This document shows, one piece after another, positions 45,138 to 54,401 of a stretch of DNA of 64,000 nt. The stretch is taken from assembly GCA_030431525.1 (NCBI GenBank), contig JAUIJC010000002.1, positions 118,182-182,181 of the forward strand. Direction: 5' to 3'. This DNA is from Bacteroidia bacterium. Its GTDB lineage: Bacteria; Bacteroidota; Bacteroidia; Cytophagales; JAAEPT01. The position numbers and the translations under genes are program-made. The stretch's first letter is position 1, and each line of letters begins with the position of its first letter. The notes under the pieces are model-generated. The model saw nothing but the letters and a program-made list of their open reading frames with translations. It was not told the origin of the DNA and made no database searches.

Positions 45138-45794
45138 ATGGTATTTCCACAACTCTCTTATGACATCGATGCCAAGGCGTTTGACATTTTCAGGGATTGG
45201 GTAAGAGTAGTGAAGGGTAAATATCCTGCATGGGAACTTGTTTTGGAAGATGAGCGTGAGATTGTAAAGTCCTTCAAGGGAAGTGTGATGGAAGGGCTTC
45301 AACGAATTGGTGAAAGGGAACCAAATCACCGAAACTTACTTGATTGGTGCACGGGCTACTTGAAAGGTTTTGTGTCCTCTGGTCTCAGCTTTGAGTGGAA
45401 CCGTCGCTATGTCCAATTTCAGTCCGAGGGCTACAAACATGCTTTGTGGTTGAAATCATTGATTCTGTTTTTAGGGGTAGATTCAGATGCTTTGAAGCGG
45501 GTAAATCGCCTCTACAGGTACTTATTGGAAAATAATTTCCCTTTCCAAGACCTGCCGAATACTGAGACAGAGGAAGAGCTGATGGGCCGACAGGTATTGG
45601 CAGATTTTGAATGCCAGCAGAATTGGGGTTTTCACAAGCCCTACATGGAAGACTTGCTCTATCAAGATTTCCTAAAAACCTTGGACAAAGCCGAGCAACT
45701 TGAAGTGCCGGACCTTGATGAATATTTTTCCTTGGAGGAAATGGAAGAGATTATTTTAAAGAGTCCATTTGATTCTGATAGAAATGCCGCTTGA
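45138..45794 (+). CDS. Hypothetical protein
   Basis: A 218-residue cytoplasmic protein that I do not recognise. It is rich in Trp, Tyr and Phe, has mixed helices (FDIFRDWVRVVKGKYPAWELV, shown as FRDWVRVVKGKYPAW), and an acidic C-terminus. The ATG at 45138 is preferred to a GTG at 45132. The 44917-45137 gap contains no other gene. It is followed by a hairpin and an alpha/beta hydrolase gene. Confidence 0.7.
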   Translation: MVFPQLSYDIDAKAFDIFRDWVRVVKGKYPAWELVLEDEREIVKSFKGSVMEGLQRIGEREPNHRNLLDWCTGYLKGFVSSGLSFEWNRRYVQFQSEGYKHALWLKSLILFLGVDSDALKRVNRLYRYLLENNFPFQDLPNTETEEELMGRQVLADFECQQNWGFHKPYMEDLLYQDFLKTLDKAEQLEVPDLDEYFSLEEMEEIILKSPFDSDRNAA

Positions 45795-45840
45795 CAATTT
45801 CCCTTTTGTCTTGGACCTTGAGGGAAAGAATTGTCAAGAC
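45790..45840. repeat. Hairpin between two genes
   Basis: CTTGACAATTTCCCT and AGGGAAAGAATTGTCAAG pair with three bulged or mismatched positions around TTTTGTCTTGGACCTTG-type loop sequence. It begins inside the last codons of the upstream gene (its TGA at 45792) and ends 8 bp before the hydrolase ATG. It could terminate the upstream gene or mask the downstream start. Confidence 0.6.
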
Positions 45841-45845
45841 ATTCA

Positions 45846-46496
45846 ATGAAAATCTATTTCATTCCAGGGCTTGGTGCAGATGAGCGAATGTTTGCGCATC
45901 AATCTGAGTTTTTTGAAGGCTCAGCGTGCATAAGATGGGTGAGTCCTGGAGAAGCAAAATCGCTTGAAGACTACACAGGTAAGCTGGCTGAACAGGTTGA
46001 CTCATCCTCTCCATTTGTTTTGGTAGGTGTATCCATGGGAGGGATGATTGCATTGGAACTTGCAAAAGTGATAAAACCCAAGGCTGTTTTTTTGATTTCC
46101 TCGGCCAAAGGTCCCCAAGAACTTCCTTGGGCAATGGGTTTATTAAAAGTGTTCCCCGTCCATCGTTTCTTTTCTCCAAAAATCTTACTTGGTATCCCCT
46201 TCTTCCTTCATTGGCTGTTTGGAGTAAGATCTTCGGCGTGTAAGAAGGTTTTTGGTGCTATGCTTAGGGATATTGACGATAGGTTTGTCAAATGGGCGGT
46301 GAATAGTATTGTGCATTGGAAAAAGCCTGATTTGCTTCCCATTTCCGTGTTTCAACTTCATGGAGATGATGATCATGTCATTTCTTGCCCCAAGGATAAA
46401 GAGGTGGAAAAAATAGGTAATGGAGGTCACATGATGGTTTTTGAGCAATCTGATACCATTAATCACTGGATTAGCCAAAAACTTTGTCTTCTTTGA
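45846..46496 (+). CDS. Alpha/beta hydrolase
   Basis: A 216-residue alpha/beta-hydrolase-fold enzyme. The oxyanion motif is FIPGLGADERMF (residues 5-16), the nucleophile elbow is VGVSMGGM (Ser near 67), and a late Asp (HGDDDHV) and His (GGHMMV) could complete the triad. It is shorter than many family members. No signal peptide, cytoplasmic. Substrate unknown. The ATG at 45846 is preceded by a hairpin. Confidence 0.8.
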   Translation: MKIYFIPGLGADERMFAHQSEFFEGSACIRWVSPGEAKSLEDYTGKLAEQVDSSSPFVLVGVSMGGMIALELAKVIKPKAVFLISSAKGPQELPWAMGLLKVFPVHRFFSPKILLGIPFFLHWLFGVRSSACKKVFGAMLRDIDDRFVKWAVNSIVHWKKPDLLPISVFQLHGDDDHVISCPKDKEVEKIGNGGHMMVFEQSDTINHWISQKLCLL

Positions 46497-46579
46497 TAAA
46501 ATATGATAAAGAGCAGGTTTTATTAATTTTAAATATTAAAAATGTAATTTTATCTAATCATATTACATGCTTTGGGTTG

Positions 46580-46966
46580 ATGAAGGTTGAGACTGATATC
46601 GTGGAGTGGGAGGTGATTGACGGAATCATTATTTCCAGATATAAGGATGGGGTGGAAATCGGACTTAAGGATGTTCAAGAGATGGTGGAAAAGCGCTTGG
46701 CGACTCAAGAGCATACCATGCCAATCTTCAATGATTCCAGGGCAGTAAAGAGCATTGATAAGGAAGCTCGAGATTTTCTGGCAAACGAGGGAAGTGAAAA
46801 GCTTTCTGCAGTGGCCGTCCTTATCCAAAGTCCTGTGGGACGGGTTGTTTTTAACTTTTACATACATTTTAGTAAACCCAAGGTTCCTACCAAGTTTTTT
46901 CTCTCCAAAGAGGAGGCTTTAGCTTGGTTGGAGCAGTTTAAATTAAATGAAGAAGCTGGACATTAA
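46580..46966 (+). CDS. STAS/SEC14-like domain protein
   Basis: A 128-residue protein of the type annotated as STAS/SEC14 domain-containing. It has DGIIISRYKDGVEIG near residue 15, a conserved PIFNDSRAVKSIDKEARDFLA, shown as NDSRAVKSIDKEARDFL, then SPVGRVVFNFYIHFSKPKVPTKFF, shown as SPVGRVVFNFYI, and EEALAWL. The family's function is unknown. The ATG at 46580 starts the conserved part; longer open frames upstream add nothing. The next gene, an MpaB-type protein, begins inside it (20-bp overlap), so they are co-expressed. Confidence 0.72.
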   Translation: MKVETDIVEWEVIDGIIISRYKDGVEIGLKDVQEMVEKRLATQEHTMPIFNDSRAVKSIDKEARDFLANEGSEKLSAVAVLIQSPVGRVVFNFYIHFSKPKVPTKFFLSKEEALAWLEQFKLNEEAGH

Positions 46967-48083
46967 AATCTGTGAGTCGCTTAGGCACCAGATAGATCCA
47001 TTTGCCGATCGAGTGATTGATGAGTTTTTCAAGTCAGAAGAGTCTAAAAAAGAAGCGCTTGGACTTTTAGGGTCGCTTTCGAAGAATACAGATAGGCCCG
47101 GTAAAAACGCACCTCAAGTATTCCAGGATTATTTCAAAGAGGAATCCCAATTGCCTGATTGGGTGGATTGGTCGAAGGTGGAAGTGGGGCAGAAGCTCTT
47201 TATGACCTATACCCCTCAGGTGCTGATGCTGTTGATGTGTTCTTCCTTGCCACACTGTTACGCTTGTCGGAAAGGTGCCAAGGTGATGGCCATGACGGGT
47301 CGCTTTGGAGCGGATGATATTTCCGTATTTAAAAAACGGATGGTGGAGACTGCTCAATTTGTGGTCAACGTGATGGCCCCCAAAGGCCTTGAGCCTGAAG
47401 GAAGGGGAATCACTACTTCGCTAATTGTGCGATTGATGCATGCCTCAGTTCGCTACTATATCATGAAGGATGATTGGGATGAGGAAGAGTATGGACTTCC
47501 CATTAACCAAGAGGATGAGCTGGGTACGCTAATGGCCTTTTCTGTGATTGTTTTGAGGGGATTGAGAAACCTTGGGATTGATTTAACGGATGAAGAAGCG
47601 GAGGGTTATTATCACTGTTGGAGAATTGTGGGGAAATTAGTCGGCATTCAGGAATCAATTATTCCTGAAAATTTAGCAGAAGCAGAGGAGGTAACCGACT
47701 TAATTTTTACACACCAGTTTGAATTCTCTCCTGATGGAGCGAAGCTCACAAAGGCCTGTGTGCATTTTATCGAAGAAGTCATTCCAGGAAAGGCCATGGA
47801 CCAAATTCCAATTTCCTTGATGCGCTTTTTTATTGGGGAGGAAATGGCTGATGGTTTAGATGTCCCGAAGGTGGAAAGCAAAGTGGTGAAAAAGATGGTT
47901 CCTACAATAGTAAAAATCATCAACCGCGAAATGGACGATTTGTACGATGACTTTTCTATTTTCTCCATCATCAGTACCCGATTTAACAGCCTGTTTTTGG
48001 AGGGGATGTTAAAATATTTCAACGACAATCGAAAAGTTGAATTTCACCTTCCCACCTCATTACGGGGAAATTGGAATGTATAA
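46947..48083 (+). CDS. DUF2236/MpaB-type oxygenase-like protein
   Basis: A 378-residue, largely helical protein of the DUF2236 family (latex-clearing and MpaB-like). Family members bind haem b and cleave carbon-carbon double bonds in polyprenoids. It has TGRFGADDISVFKKRMVETAQFV, shown as RFGADDISVFKKRM, a GRGITTSLIVRLMHASVRYYI, shown as IVRLMHASVRYY, with a conserved His and Arg, and GYYHCWRIVGKLVGI. The His-rich pattern is consistent with haem ligation. It overlaps the STAS/SEC14-like gene by 20 bp. No signal peptide, so cytoplasmic. The substrate is unknown. Confidence 0.78.
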   Translation: MKKLDIKICESLRHQIDPFADRVIDEFFKSEESKKEALGLLGSLSKNTDRPGKNAPQVFQDYFKEESQLPDWVDWSKVEVGQKLFMTYTPQVLMLLMCSSLPHCYACRKGAKVMAMTGRFGADDISVFKKRMVETAQFVVNVMAPKGLEPEGRGITTSLIVRLMHASVRYYIMKDDWDEEEYGLPINQEDELGTLMAFSVIVLRGLRNLGIDLTDEEAEGYYHCWRIVGKLVGIQESIIPENLAEAEEVTDLIFTHQFEFSPDGAKLTKACVHFIEEVIPGKAMDQIPISLMRFFIGEEMADGLDVPKVESKVVKKMVPTIVKIINREMDDLYDDFSIFSIISTRFNSLFLEGMLKYFNDNRKVEFHLPTSLRGNWNV

Positions 48084-48125
48084 AAAAACATCAAAGCCGT
48101 CCATTTGGACGGCTTTGATGTTTTT
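48083..48125. terminator. Bidirectional terminator between the MpaB-like and GH31 genes
   Basis: ACATCAAAGCCGTCC pairs with GGACGGCTTTGATGT around ATTT, flanked by A and T runs. The genes converge on it. Confidence 0.9.
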
Positions 48126-48144
48126 GTGAGAGGAAGTTATCCTC

Positions 48145-50583
48145 TTAAGAGAATTCAATTTTTGAGAACTCACAAGGAACATCTATTTCATAGATGTTTT
48201 TCCCGACCTCATTCGTTTTGGTGACCGAATCAAGTTTTACAGCTTCATTGTCATCGAGTTTAAATTGGTTCATGGAGCTTGGTAGTCCATGGAGCACTAA
48301 TTTGTAGCGCTGATAGCTTGGAGCGAAATTGTTTATCTCTACTTCTTGAGCCACAATAAGTTTGTTGTGGATGCCCTCTACAATAAACTTCCTGATATTT
48401 TTCTCTCCCTTTTCATAGCCGTAACCATCGCCGGCATCTTCATAAAGCATGCTGGTTTCCTCACCATTCACATAGTAAACATGGAGGGTGAGCTCTTCAA
48501 TGGTTTTCTCGCCAACATATTGTTGGACGGGATAGAAAGGAATAACGGCTCCGGCCCTGATGTACATCGGAATCCGATCCAATTTTGCATCTGCCCAAAC
48601 TTCTTCTTCACCACTAAACTTGTCATCAGTCCAGTAGTAATACCACTGTCCAGTAGGGAGGTACAACCAACGGCCATCTGATTTTTCTTGGGTGATTGGA
48701 CAGGCCAAGATATGATCACCCAAGGCAAACTCATCACTACGGTAATAAGTCTCTGAGTCCTTTTGACCGAGGTAACAGAGAGGGCGGAGCATCGGAGTTC
48801 CCTGATCTACATATTGCCAGAAGGCTGTGTAGATATAAGGAAGCAGTTGGTAGCGAAGCTCGATGAACTTCCTTGCCAAATCCGTGTATTTGTCCCCAAA
48901 AGACCAAGGCTCTTGGTCGCCGTGGTCGCCAGATGAATGGACACGGCAGAAAGGATGGAAGATGCCCAGCTGAATCCAGCGGATGAACAATTCACCAGTT
49001 GGAGTTTCAATAAATCCACCGATGTCGGAACCTGTAAAGGACACGCCCGAAACACTGAGGCGCTGGCACTGGATATTGGCAATGGTCAAATGATCCCAAG
49101 AAGCGACATTGTCACCTGTCCAAACGGAGGTGTAACGTTGCAGACCTGAGTACCCAGAACGTGTAATCACGAATGGGCGATTAGGCTTTGCAAATTTCTT
49201 GACGCCATGATAGGTCGCCCTAGCCATTTGCATACCGTAGATGTTGTGGGCTTTGCGGTGGGAACAAGGATGCCCGTCATAGTCGTGGCGTACATCAGGA
49301 GGGAATGTTCCTTCCTCAAACACGGCAGGCTCGTTCATGTCATTCCAAACCCCGCGAATGCCATCTTCCTCGATGAGTCCCTTGAAGAGATCTTTCCACC
49401 ATTCACGAACGACTGGTTTTGTGAAGTCAGGGAAGTTACACAGCCCTGGCCAAACGGAACCCTTCATCAAAGGGCCATCAGCCCTGCGACAGAAGTAGTC
49501 GTTTTCGTAGGCTTCTTTATAAACGGAATAATTCTTATCGATTTTGATTCCTGGGTCGATGATAACCACAGTCTTGAAGCCATCCTCATACAGTTCCTTC
49601 ACCATTTTCTTTGGGTCAGGAAAGTATTTCTTGTTCCAAGTGAAACAGCGGAACCCGTCCATGTAATCGATGTCCAGGTAGATGGCGTCACAAGGAATTT
49701 TGTTTTTACGGAACCCGTCAGTGATTTCACGTACCTTATCCTCTGGATAGTAACTCCATTTACACTGGTGGAAACCCAAGGCCCACAATGGTGGCAATTC
49801 TGGTTTGCCGGTGAGGTGGGTGTATTCCTGCGTTACGTTCAGCAATTCAGGGCCATAAATGAAGTAATAGTTCATTTCGCCACCCATCGACCAGAAACTG
49901 GTCACATTGTTTCGCTCGTGCGCAAAGTCGAAGAAGGATTGGAATGTATTGTCAAAGAAAATCCCGTAGGCTACTTTTCTTTGCAAGCTGATATAGAACG
50001 GGATGTTCTTATATAGTGGGTCAGTATCCTTTCCATAGCCATAGGTGTCCGATCCCCAAAGGGTGAATCGTCGGCCACGCAAATCCAGGTTATAGGATTT
50101 ATCGCCTAGTCCATAGTAGTGCTCACTGCTCTGAACCTGTTTGCTCATCTTGACAATGTCGCCACCTGAGCCCTTGTTCCATTCCCAATGGAAACCTTTT
50201 TCATCCTCACAAAGGATGTTTCCAGCTTTGTCAAGAATCCTTACCAAAAGGCGTTGCTTATGGATAAGGCAGGTCAATTTGCTGGTGGAGATTCGGAAGT
50301 GCGTGTCGCGGTCCTGAAAATCCAGTTCTTCCTTGGGTTTATTGTAAAGTGGTTGGCTTAGGGCATAAGAGAAATCATCCTCAAACCTTCCCTCTGTGGA
50401 AAAGCGAAAGCGGATGATTTCATCGGTAAGCACATGTACTTTCAGAAGTACATCGTTGTCACAGGTAAATAGAAAAGCATCACCTTGTTCTTCGTGTTGA
50501 ATGACCTCGCCTGGGTAAAACTCCTCGCGTTTATTGGCGAGGTCATTCAACATGTAGTTATTGTCGTTGATATCGTTAGCCAT
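48145..50583 (-). CDS. GH31 alpha-glucosidase
   Basis: An 812-residue glycoside hydrolase family 31 enzyme cleaving terminal alpha-glucosidic bonds. The nucleophile is D415 in WNDMNEP and the acid/base is D491 in WTGDN. PFYISL, HQCKWSYYP (substrate-binding region), FTGSDIGGF and FHPFCRVHS follow. A C-terminal beta domain completes the fold. No signal peptide is seen, so it is probably cytoplasmic, acting on maltose or glucan fragments. It is convergent with the MpaB-like gene. The 50584-50849 gap beyond it shows no gene. Confidence 0.92.
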   Translation of the reverse strand: MANDINDNNYMLNDLANKREEFYPGEVIQHEEQGDAFLFTCDNDVLLKVHVLTDEIIRFRFSTEGRFEDDFSYALSQPLYNKPKEELDFQDRDTHFRISTSKLTCLIHKQRLLVRILDKAGNILCEDEKGFHWEWNKGSGGDIVKMSKQVQSSEHYYGLGDKSYNLDLRGRRFTLWGSDTYGYGKDTDPLYKNIPFYISLQRKVAYGIFFDNTFQSFFDFAHERNNVTSFWSMGGEMNYYFIYGPELLNVTQEYTHLTGKPELPPLWALGFHQCKWSYYPEDKVREITDGFRKNKIPCDAIYLDIDYMDGFRCFTWNKKYFPDPKKMVKELYEDGFKTVVIIDPGIKIDKNYSVYKEAYENDYFCRRADGPLMKGSVWPGLCNFPDFTKPVVREWWKDLFKGLIEEDGIRGVWNDMNEPAVFEEGTFPPDVRHDYDGHPCSHRKAHNIYGMQMARATYHGVKKFAKPNRPFVITRSGYSGLQRYTSVWTGDNVASWDHLTIANIQCQRLSVSGVSFTGSDIGGFIETPTGELFIRWIQLGIFHPFCRVHSSGDHGDQEPWSFGDKYTDLARKFIELRYQLLPYIYTAFWQYVDQGTPMLRPLCYLGQKDSETYYRSDEFALGDHILACPITQEKSDGRWLYLPTGQWYYYWTDDKFSGEEEVWADAKLDRIPMYIRAGAVIPFYPVQQYVGEKTIEELTLHVYYVNGEETSMLYEDAGDGYGYEKGEKNIRKFIVEGIHNKLIVAQEVEINNFAPSYQRYKLVLHGLPSSMNQFKLDDNEAVKLDSVTKTNEVGKNIYEIDVPCEFSKIEFS

Positions 50584-50849
50584 CGGTAAATTTGCTACGT
50601 GAGACGCCCGATGTTATGGGTAGGGGTAGTATCGCTTTTTGAAAGTGAACTACTTTTCAGAACGTCGTGAGGAAAATTGGGTTTTCCCAAAATGAAATAA
50701 TGCCCTTAAAGTGGGAAAAAATATTCTCTCGGAGTATAAAAAAAGCGGAAAATCCACTTTAATTAGGTAATAGACTAATGGTGTAAGCCATTTGTTAGGA
50801 CAGTGGAATTAAGGAAGCCCTTGATCCTGAAAAGGTTTGGGGCGTGGAG

Positions 50850-52004
50850 ATGCGTTTTGGTATGGAAGTAGGAAAAATAGGAGACAATGTGCTGATGTTG
50901 GGCTATGGCGGTCCGACGGTTTTAGGTGGAGGGCACTCCAAAATGAGCAGGGAAATGGCCCAGCAGTTTTCGATAAGTCCGCTTGGTGCATATTCGAGTC
51001 ACACCCCTTACCCTTACGAGGCCTCGATTCATCTTCCAAAAGAGGATGATCAACGAAATATCCAATTGCCGGAGGGTTTCACTGAGAAAACGAAGGCTGT
51101 TGTTTCAGAGGTTTCCAAGGAGGAATTCTCCCTTATTTATGCTCATGATTGGCTGACCTTTGATGTCGCACTCGAATTACAGGAGCAACACAGAAAGCCG
51201 ATGGTTTTGCATATTCATTCCTTGGAATATGACCGAGCTGGAGGGCTGGCAATGGGCTGGCGCTATGAGCTGGAGCGACGTGCCATGGAGAAAGCGGACC
51301 ATATCATTGTGGTCAGTGCCTATACCCTTGAGGTGGTTAAAAAGCATTACCCAACGGTGGATGTGTCCAAGATTTCCGTGGTCCATAACGGCTTGGCGCC
51401 TTTTAAGACCTTCAGAAAAGAGAAACCCTTTCCCGAAAAGTTGATTGGTTTTGTGGGCCGTTTGGCCTTACAAAAAGGAGCAGGGTTGTTCCTTGAAGTG
51501 GCTGAAAAGCTTTTGCAGAAGAGAAATGACCTTCGTTTTGTGATGGCTGGTGACGGGCCAATGTTTGATGCCTTGGTTGAGCTAACCGCCGTGCGTGGAT
51601 TGTCGGGCAAAGTGCATTTCACAGGTCATTTGGAGTGGGAAAAGCTTTCTGAGCTTTATGCCATGATGGATGTGTTGTGTATGCCGTCTTTCTCCGAACC
51701 TTTTGGCCTTGTTGGATTGGAAGGTGCACGATTTGGTGTACCAGTGGTGCTCTCTGAAAATTCAGGGGTGAAGGAGGTGCTTACCAGCGCTAGTTGCGCC
51801 AGTTATCCTAATGTGGAGGAATTTGTTGATCAAATCCTTAATCAATTGGATACGACTTGGGGACAGCGTTATGCGACTGTGAGACAGCAACGTCAGGCGG
51901 AGAACTGCACGCAGGAAAAAGCGACACAACAGATTGCACAAATTTTAGAAAAGGTGGGAGGTTTCTTGTTGCCTTTGTCCAGTTTGACAAAAGAAAAACA
52001 ATAA
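50850..52004 (+). CDS. GT4-family glycosyltransferase
   Basis: A 384-residue GT-B-fold glycosyltransferase. The N-terminal glycine-rich VLMLGYGGPTVLGGGH matches family loops such as FGWEFPPHILGG in related Bacteroidota enzymes. DWLTFDVALELQ and HIHSLEYDR follow. The C-terminal NDP-sugar site shows FVGRLALQKGAGLFLE, shown as FVGRLALQKGAG, and EPFGLVGLEGARFGVPV, shown as EPFGLVGLEGA. The start may be the ATG at 50850 or a GTG at 50889 with a nearby AGGAG. It is next to a GH57-like gene, an arrangement known for Bacteroidota alpha-glucan enzymes. The last 20 bp and stop lie in a palindromic repeat. Confidence 0.85.
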   Translation: MRFGMEVGKIGDNVLMLGYGGPTVLGGGHSKMSREMAQQFSISPLGAYSSHTPYPYEASIHLPKEDDQRNIQLPEGFTEKTKAVVSEVSKEEFSLIYAHDWLTFDVALELQEQHRKPMVLHIHSLEYDRAGGLAMGWRYELERRAMEKADHIIVVSAYTLEVVKKHYPTVDVSKISVVHNGLAPFKTFRKEKPFPEKLIGFVGRLALQKGAGLFLEVAEKLLQKRNDLRFVMAGDGPMFDALVELTAVRGLSGKVHFTGHLEWEKLSELYAMMDVLCMPSFSEPFGLVGLEGARFGVPVVLSENSGVKEVLTSASCASYPNVEEFVDQILNQLDTTWGQRYATVRQQRQAENCTQEKATQQIAQILEKVGGFLLPLSSLTKEKQ

Positions 52005-52148
52005 ACTAAACAAGTCGGCTTGCTCTTTTGCCCACAATTCGTACCAGTTTAATTTGCGATAGCTATGGCTATCCCTGCATCAACCTGATACAAATTGTGA
52101 ACAAAATAACCGCGCCTTGGTTGTTCACTTTATTATTTCACTTTTGCT
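51986..52148 (-). repeat. Long palindromic element, copy 2
   Basis: A nested palindrome on the minus strand shares the core TTGATGCAGGGATAGCC with the element at 37751-37935 and the same stem order. The inner arms here are CACAATTTGTATCAGGTTG and AAACTGGTACGAATTGTG, so stem bases changed in pairs relative to copy 1. The outer arms (CAAAAG, AAAA, AATAAA) pair across 51988-52013 and 52121-52146. It fills the GT4 to GH57-like gap and includes the final codons and stop of the GT4 gene. Confidence 0.75.
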
Positions 52149-52166
52149 TGGAGAAGATTGACTGAC

Positions 52167-53090
52167 ATGGGTAAACAGCATTTACATATTCGTTTCCATT
52201 TGCCGTTGGAGCTGAACGACTTTGGTTTTTTTGACCTTGGACAGCGGAAACCATATTTCCAGAGCATCCGTCCAAATGAGGTGTTGGCTGGTTTGGAGGT
52301 ACTGCTTGATGGCTTGGAAGCTTGCCCTTCTGCTAAGGTTTCAGCCTATTTCTCAGGCAATTTTCTGGAGGTATTAGAGAATTGCTCGTTGGATGGCTGT
52401 TTGGATAGGCTTTACAGTTTTGTGCAGAACAAGCAGATTCAATTGGTGGGCGGGACTTACAACCATTCCTTTGCTGGTATTTTCCAACAGCAGGAATTTG
52501 TTCGCCAGACGATGGCGCATTACCATAAGTACCACAGCCTGTTTGAAGAGTATCCAAAGGTATTCGCTGATACCCAGTTGCTTTTCACGCCAAACATGGA
52601 AAGTGTGGTGGAAAGATTAGGGTATAAGGCAGTCATCGCCGTGCCGTCCACTTTCTTCCTTGAAAAACATTCACTGAATGAGACCTATCATTTGCCATCG
52701 GGATTAGGACTTCATTTTTGGGATAAGGCGAAAAGTACGAATGGAAGCACCGAAAAGGGAAATGTAAAAGTGGTTGAAGGAAATTCCCTTTGTAAGAAAA
52801 GCGTGAGTGGACTTTTGGGGGACGGTACCCATTTGAAACCATTGAAGTTGAGTGCCAAGGGCCAAGAAGTAAATTGGACCCAATCGACAGCCATGGTGCC
52901 GTTGAGCTTCAATATTTTCCAAAAGGAGGCTGTACGTCTTTTATATAAAGCCCATAATCACAGCCCTTTGGAGCTGGAAACTTGGCGCCGACTTCAGGAT
53001 GCCAATTACCTGTTGAGCTTTAATGGAGAAGGAAAGGAAAAGCGTTTCCTTCAATTTTCTGATATCATGGCGGACTTGGCTCTTGACTAA
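52167..53090 (+). CDS. GH57-like protein lacking catalytic motifs
   Basis: A 307-residue homologue of bacteroidal GH57 alpha-amylase-type enzymes (fold and segment order: FHLPLELNDFGFFDLG, then KVSAYFSGNFLEVL, GTYNHSFAGIF, ERLGYKAVIA). The first conserved motif is degenerate (HQP is now HLP) and the nucleophile motif is LVGGTYNHS, where the usual Glu of AETYYHS is Gly. The later catalytic-Asp region (MDYETFGEH type) is missing, as is about 100 C-terminal residues. It is probably non-catalytic. The ATG at 52167 has GGAGA upstream. It follows a GT4 gene across the palindrome. Confidence 0.75.
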   Translation: MGKQHLHIRFHLPLELNDFGFFDLGQRKPYFQSIRPNEVLAGLEVLLDGLEACPSAKVSAYFSGNFLEVLENCSLDGCLDRLYSFVQNKQIQLVGGTYNHSFAGIFQQQEFVRQTMAHYHKYHSLFEEYPKVFADTQLLFTPNMESVVERLGYKAVIAVPSTFFLEKHSLNETYHLPSGLGLHFWDKAKSTNGSTEKGNVKVVEGNSLCKKSVSGLLGDGTHLKPLKLSAKGQEVNWTQSTAMVPLSFNIFQKEAVRLLYKAHNHSPLELETWRRLQDANYLLSFNGEGKEKRFLQFSDIMADLALD

Positions 53091-54244
53091 GTAAAGGCTG
53101 AAATGCCTGTAATGTGGGCGCCAAGAATCAGCAAATGAATGTCGTGGGTGCCCTCATAGGTGATGACTGATTCCAAGTTCATCATGTGGCGCATGATGGG
53201 GAATTGGTCGGTGATGCCCATGGCGCCCAGCATTTGACGACATTCTCGCGCCGTATTCAGAGCCATGGCCACATTGTTCCGTTTGGCCATGGAGATTTGG
53301 GCGGTTCTCGCTAAGCCTTGGTCTTTGAGTTGACCCAAACGAAGACAGAGTAATTGGGCCTTGGTGATTTCTGTCAGCAGTTCAGCCAATTTTTTCTGGG
53401 TGAGCTGAAATCCCGCAATGGGCTTGTCGAACTGTTTCCGCTCCAAGGAGTAATTCAAGGCGGTTTCATAACAGTTGATGGCCGAGCCTACAACCCCCCA
53501 AGAAATGCCGTAACGTGCCGAATCCAAGCATTTTAATGGGCTGGAAAGTCCATCGGCATTGGGGAGTAAATTTTCCTTTGGAACCTTTACATTGTCGAAA
53601 ACCAACTCACCCGTAAGGCTGGCGCGCAAGGACCATTTTCCGTGAATTTCAGGAGCTGTAAAACCTTGCATTCCTTTTTCCACCAACAGGCCTTTTACGC
53701 GTCCCTCCTCATTTTTTGCCCATACCACAGCCACATCCGCGATCGGGGAATTGGTGATCCAAAGTTTTGCCCCATTTAATAAGTAGTGGTCGCCTTTGTC
53801 CACAAAATGGGTTTTCATGGAGCTCGGGTCCGAGCCGTGGTCTGGCTCAGTCAAACCAAAACAGCCTACCCATTCTCCAGAAGCCAGTTTGGGAAGGAAT
53901 TTCATTCGTTGTTCTTCCGAACCAAATTTGAAAATCGGGAACATGACCAAGGAGCTTTGCACCGAGGCGCATGAACGCAGTCCCGAATCACATTTCTCCA
54001 ATTCTTGCATCATCAGCCCATAACTGATGTAGTCCATTCCTCCACAACCATATTTCTGTGGGATGTATGGCCCAAAAGCGCCAAGCGCTCCAAGCTTTGG
54101 AATTAGCTCAGTTCGGAATTTAGCTTCTTGGGCATCCTGCTCGATATGTGGTTGAACTTCCTTCTCCACAAAATCGCGTACAGCATCGCGGGCAAGGCGT
54201 TGCTCTTCGGTCAGTAGGTCATCGATATGGAAAAAGTCCGTCAT
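53087..54244 (-). CDS. Glutaryl-CoA dehydrogenase-type acyl-CoA dehydrogenase
   Basis: A 385-residue FAD flavoprotein. It has FGLTEPDHGSDPSSM, WITNSPIADVAVVWAK, shown as KLWITNSPIADV, SARYGISWGVVGSA, and the catalytic Glu in TYEGTHDIHLL near the C-terminus. The Arg-containing and YEGTHDIH motifs point to glutaryl-CoA dehydrogenase, which oxidises and decarboxylates glutaryl-CoA in lysine and tryptophan breakdown. The ATG at 54244 begins MTDFFHIDDLL. The 4-bp overlap of its stop with the GH57-like stop reflects convergence. Confidence 0.88.
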   Translation of the reverse strand: MTDFFHIDDLLTEEQRLARDAVRDFVEKEVQPHIEQDAQEAKFRTELIPKLGALGAFGPYIPQKYGCGGMDYISYGLMMQELEKCDSGLRSCASVQSSLVMFPIFKFGSEEQRMKFLPKLASGEWVGCFGLTEPDHGSDPSSMKTHFVDKGDHYLLNGAKLWITNSPIADVAVVWAKNEEGRVKGLLVEKGMQGFTAPEIHGKWSLRASLTGELVFDNVKVPKENLLPNADGLSSPLKCLDSARYGISWGVVGSAINCYETALNYSLERKQFDKPIAGFQLTQKKLAELLTEITKAQLLCLRLGQLKDQGLARTAQISMAKRNNVAMALNTARECRQMLGAMGITDQFPIMRHMMNLESVITYEGTHDIHLLILGAHITGISAFT

Positions 54245-54401
54245 AGGCTCCCTGAGGTTTAGTGTTGCATACGAAAATCCTTTTTGAAGGATTGAAAAAA
54301 TGGAATCACTAATTTTAAGCTTCAAGGGTCTTGCCAAGTAATAAAGTTGCGGGAGTTTTTATATCTGAATTTGGGCACTCAATCTTCAAAACACTGCTCT
54401 C

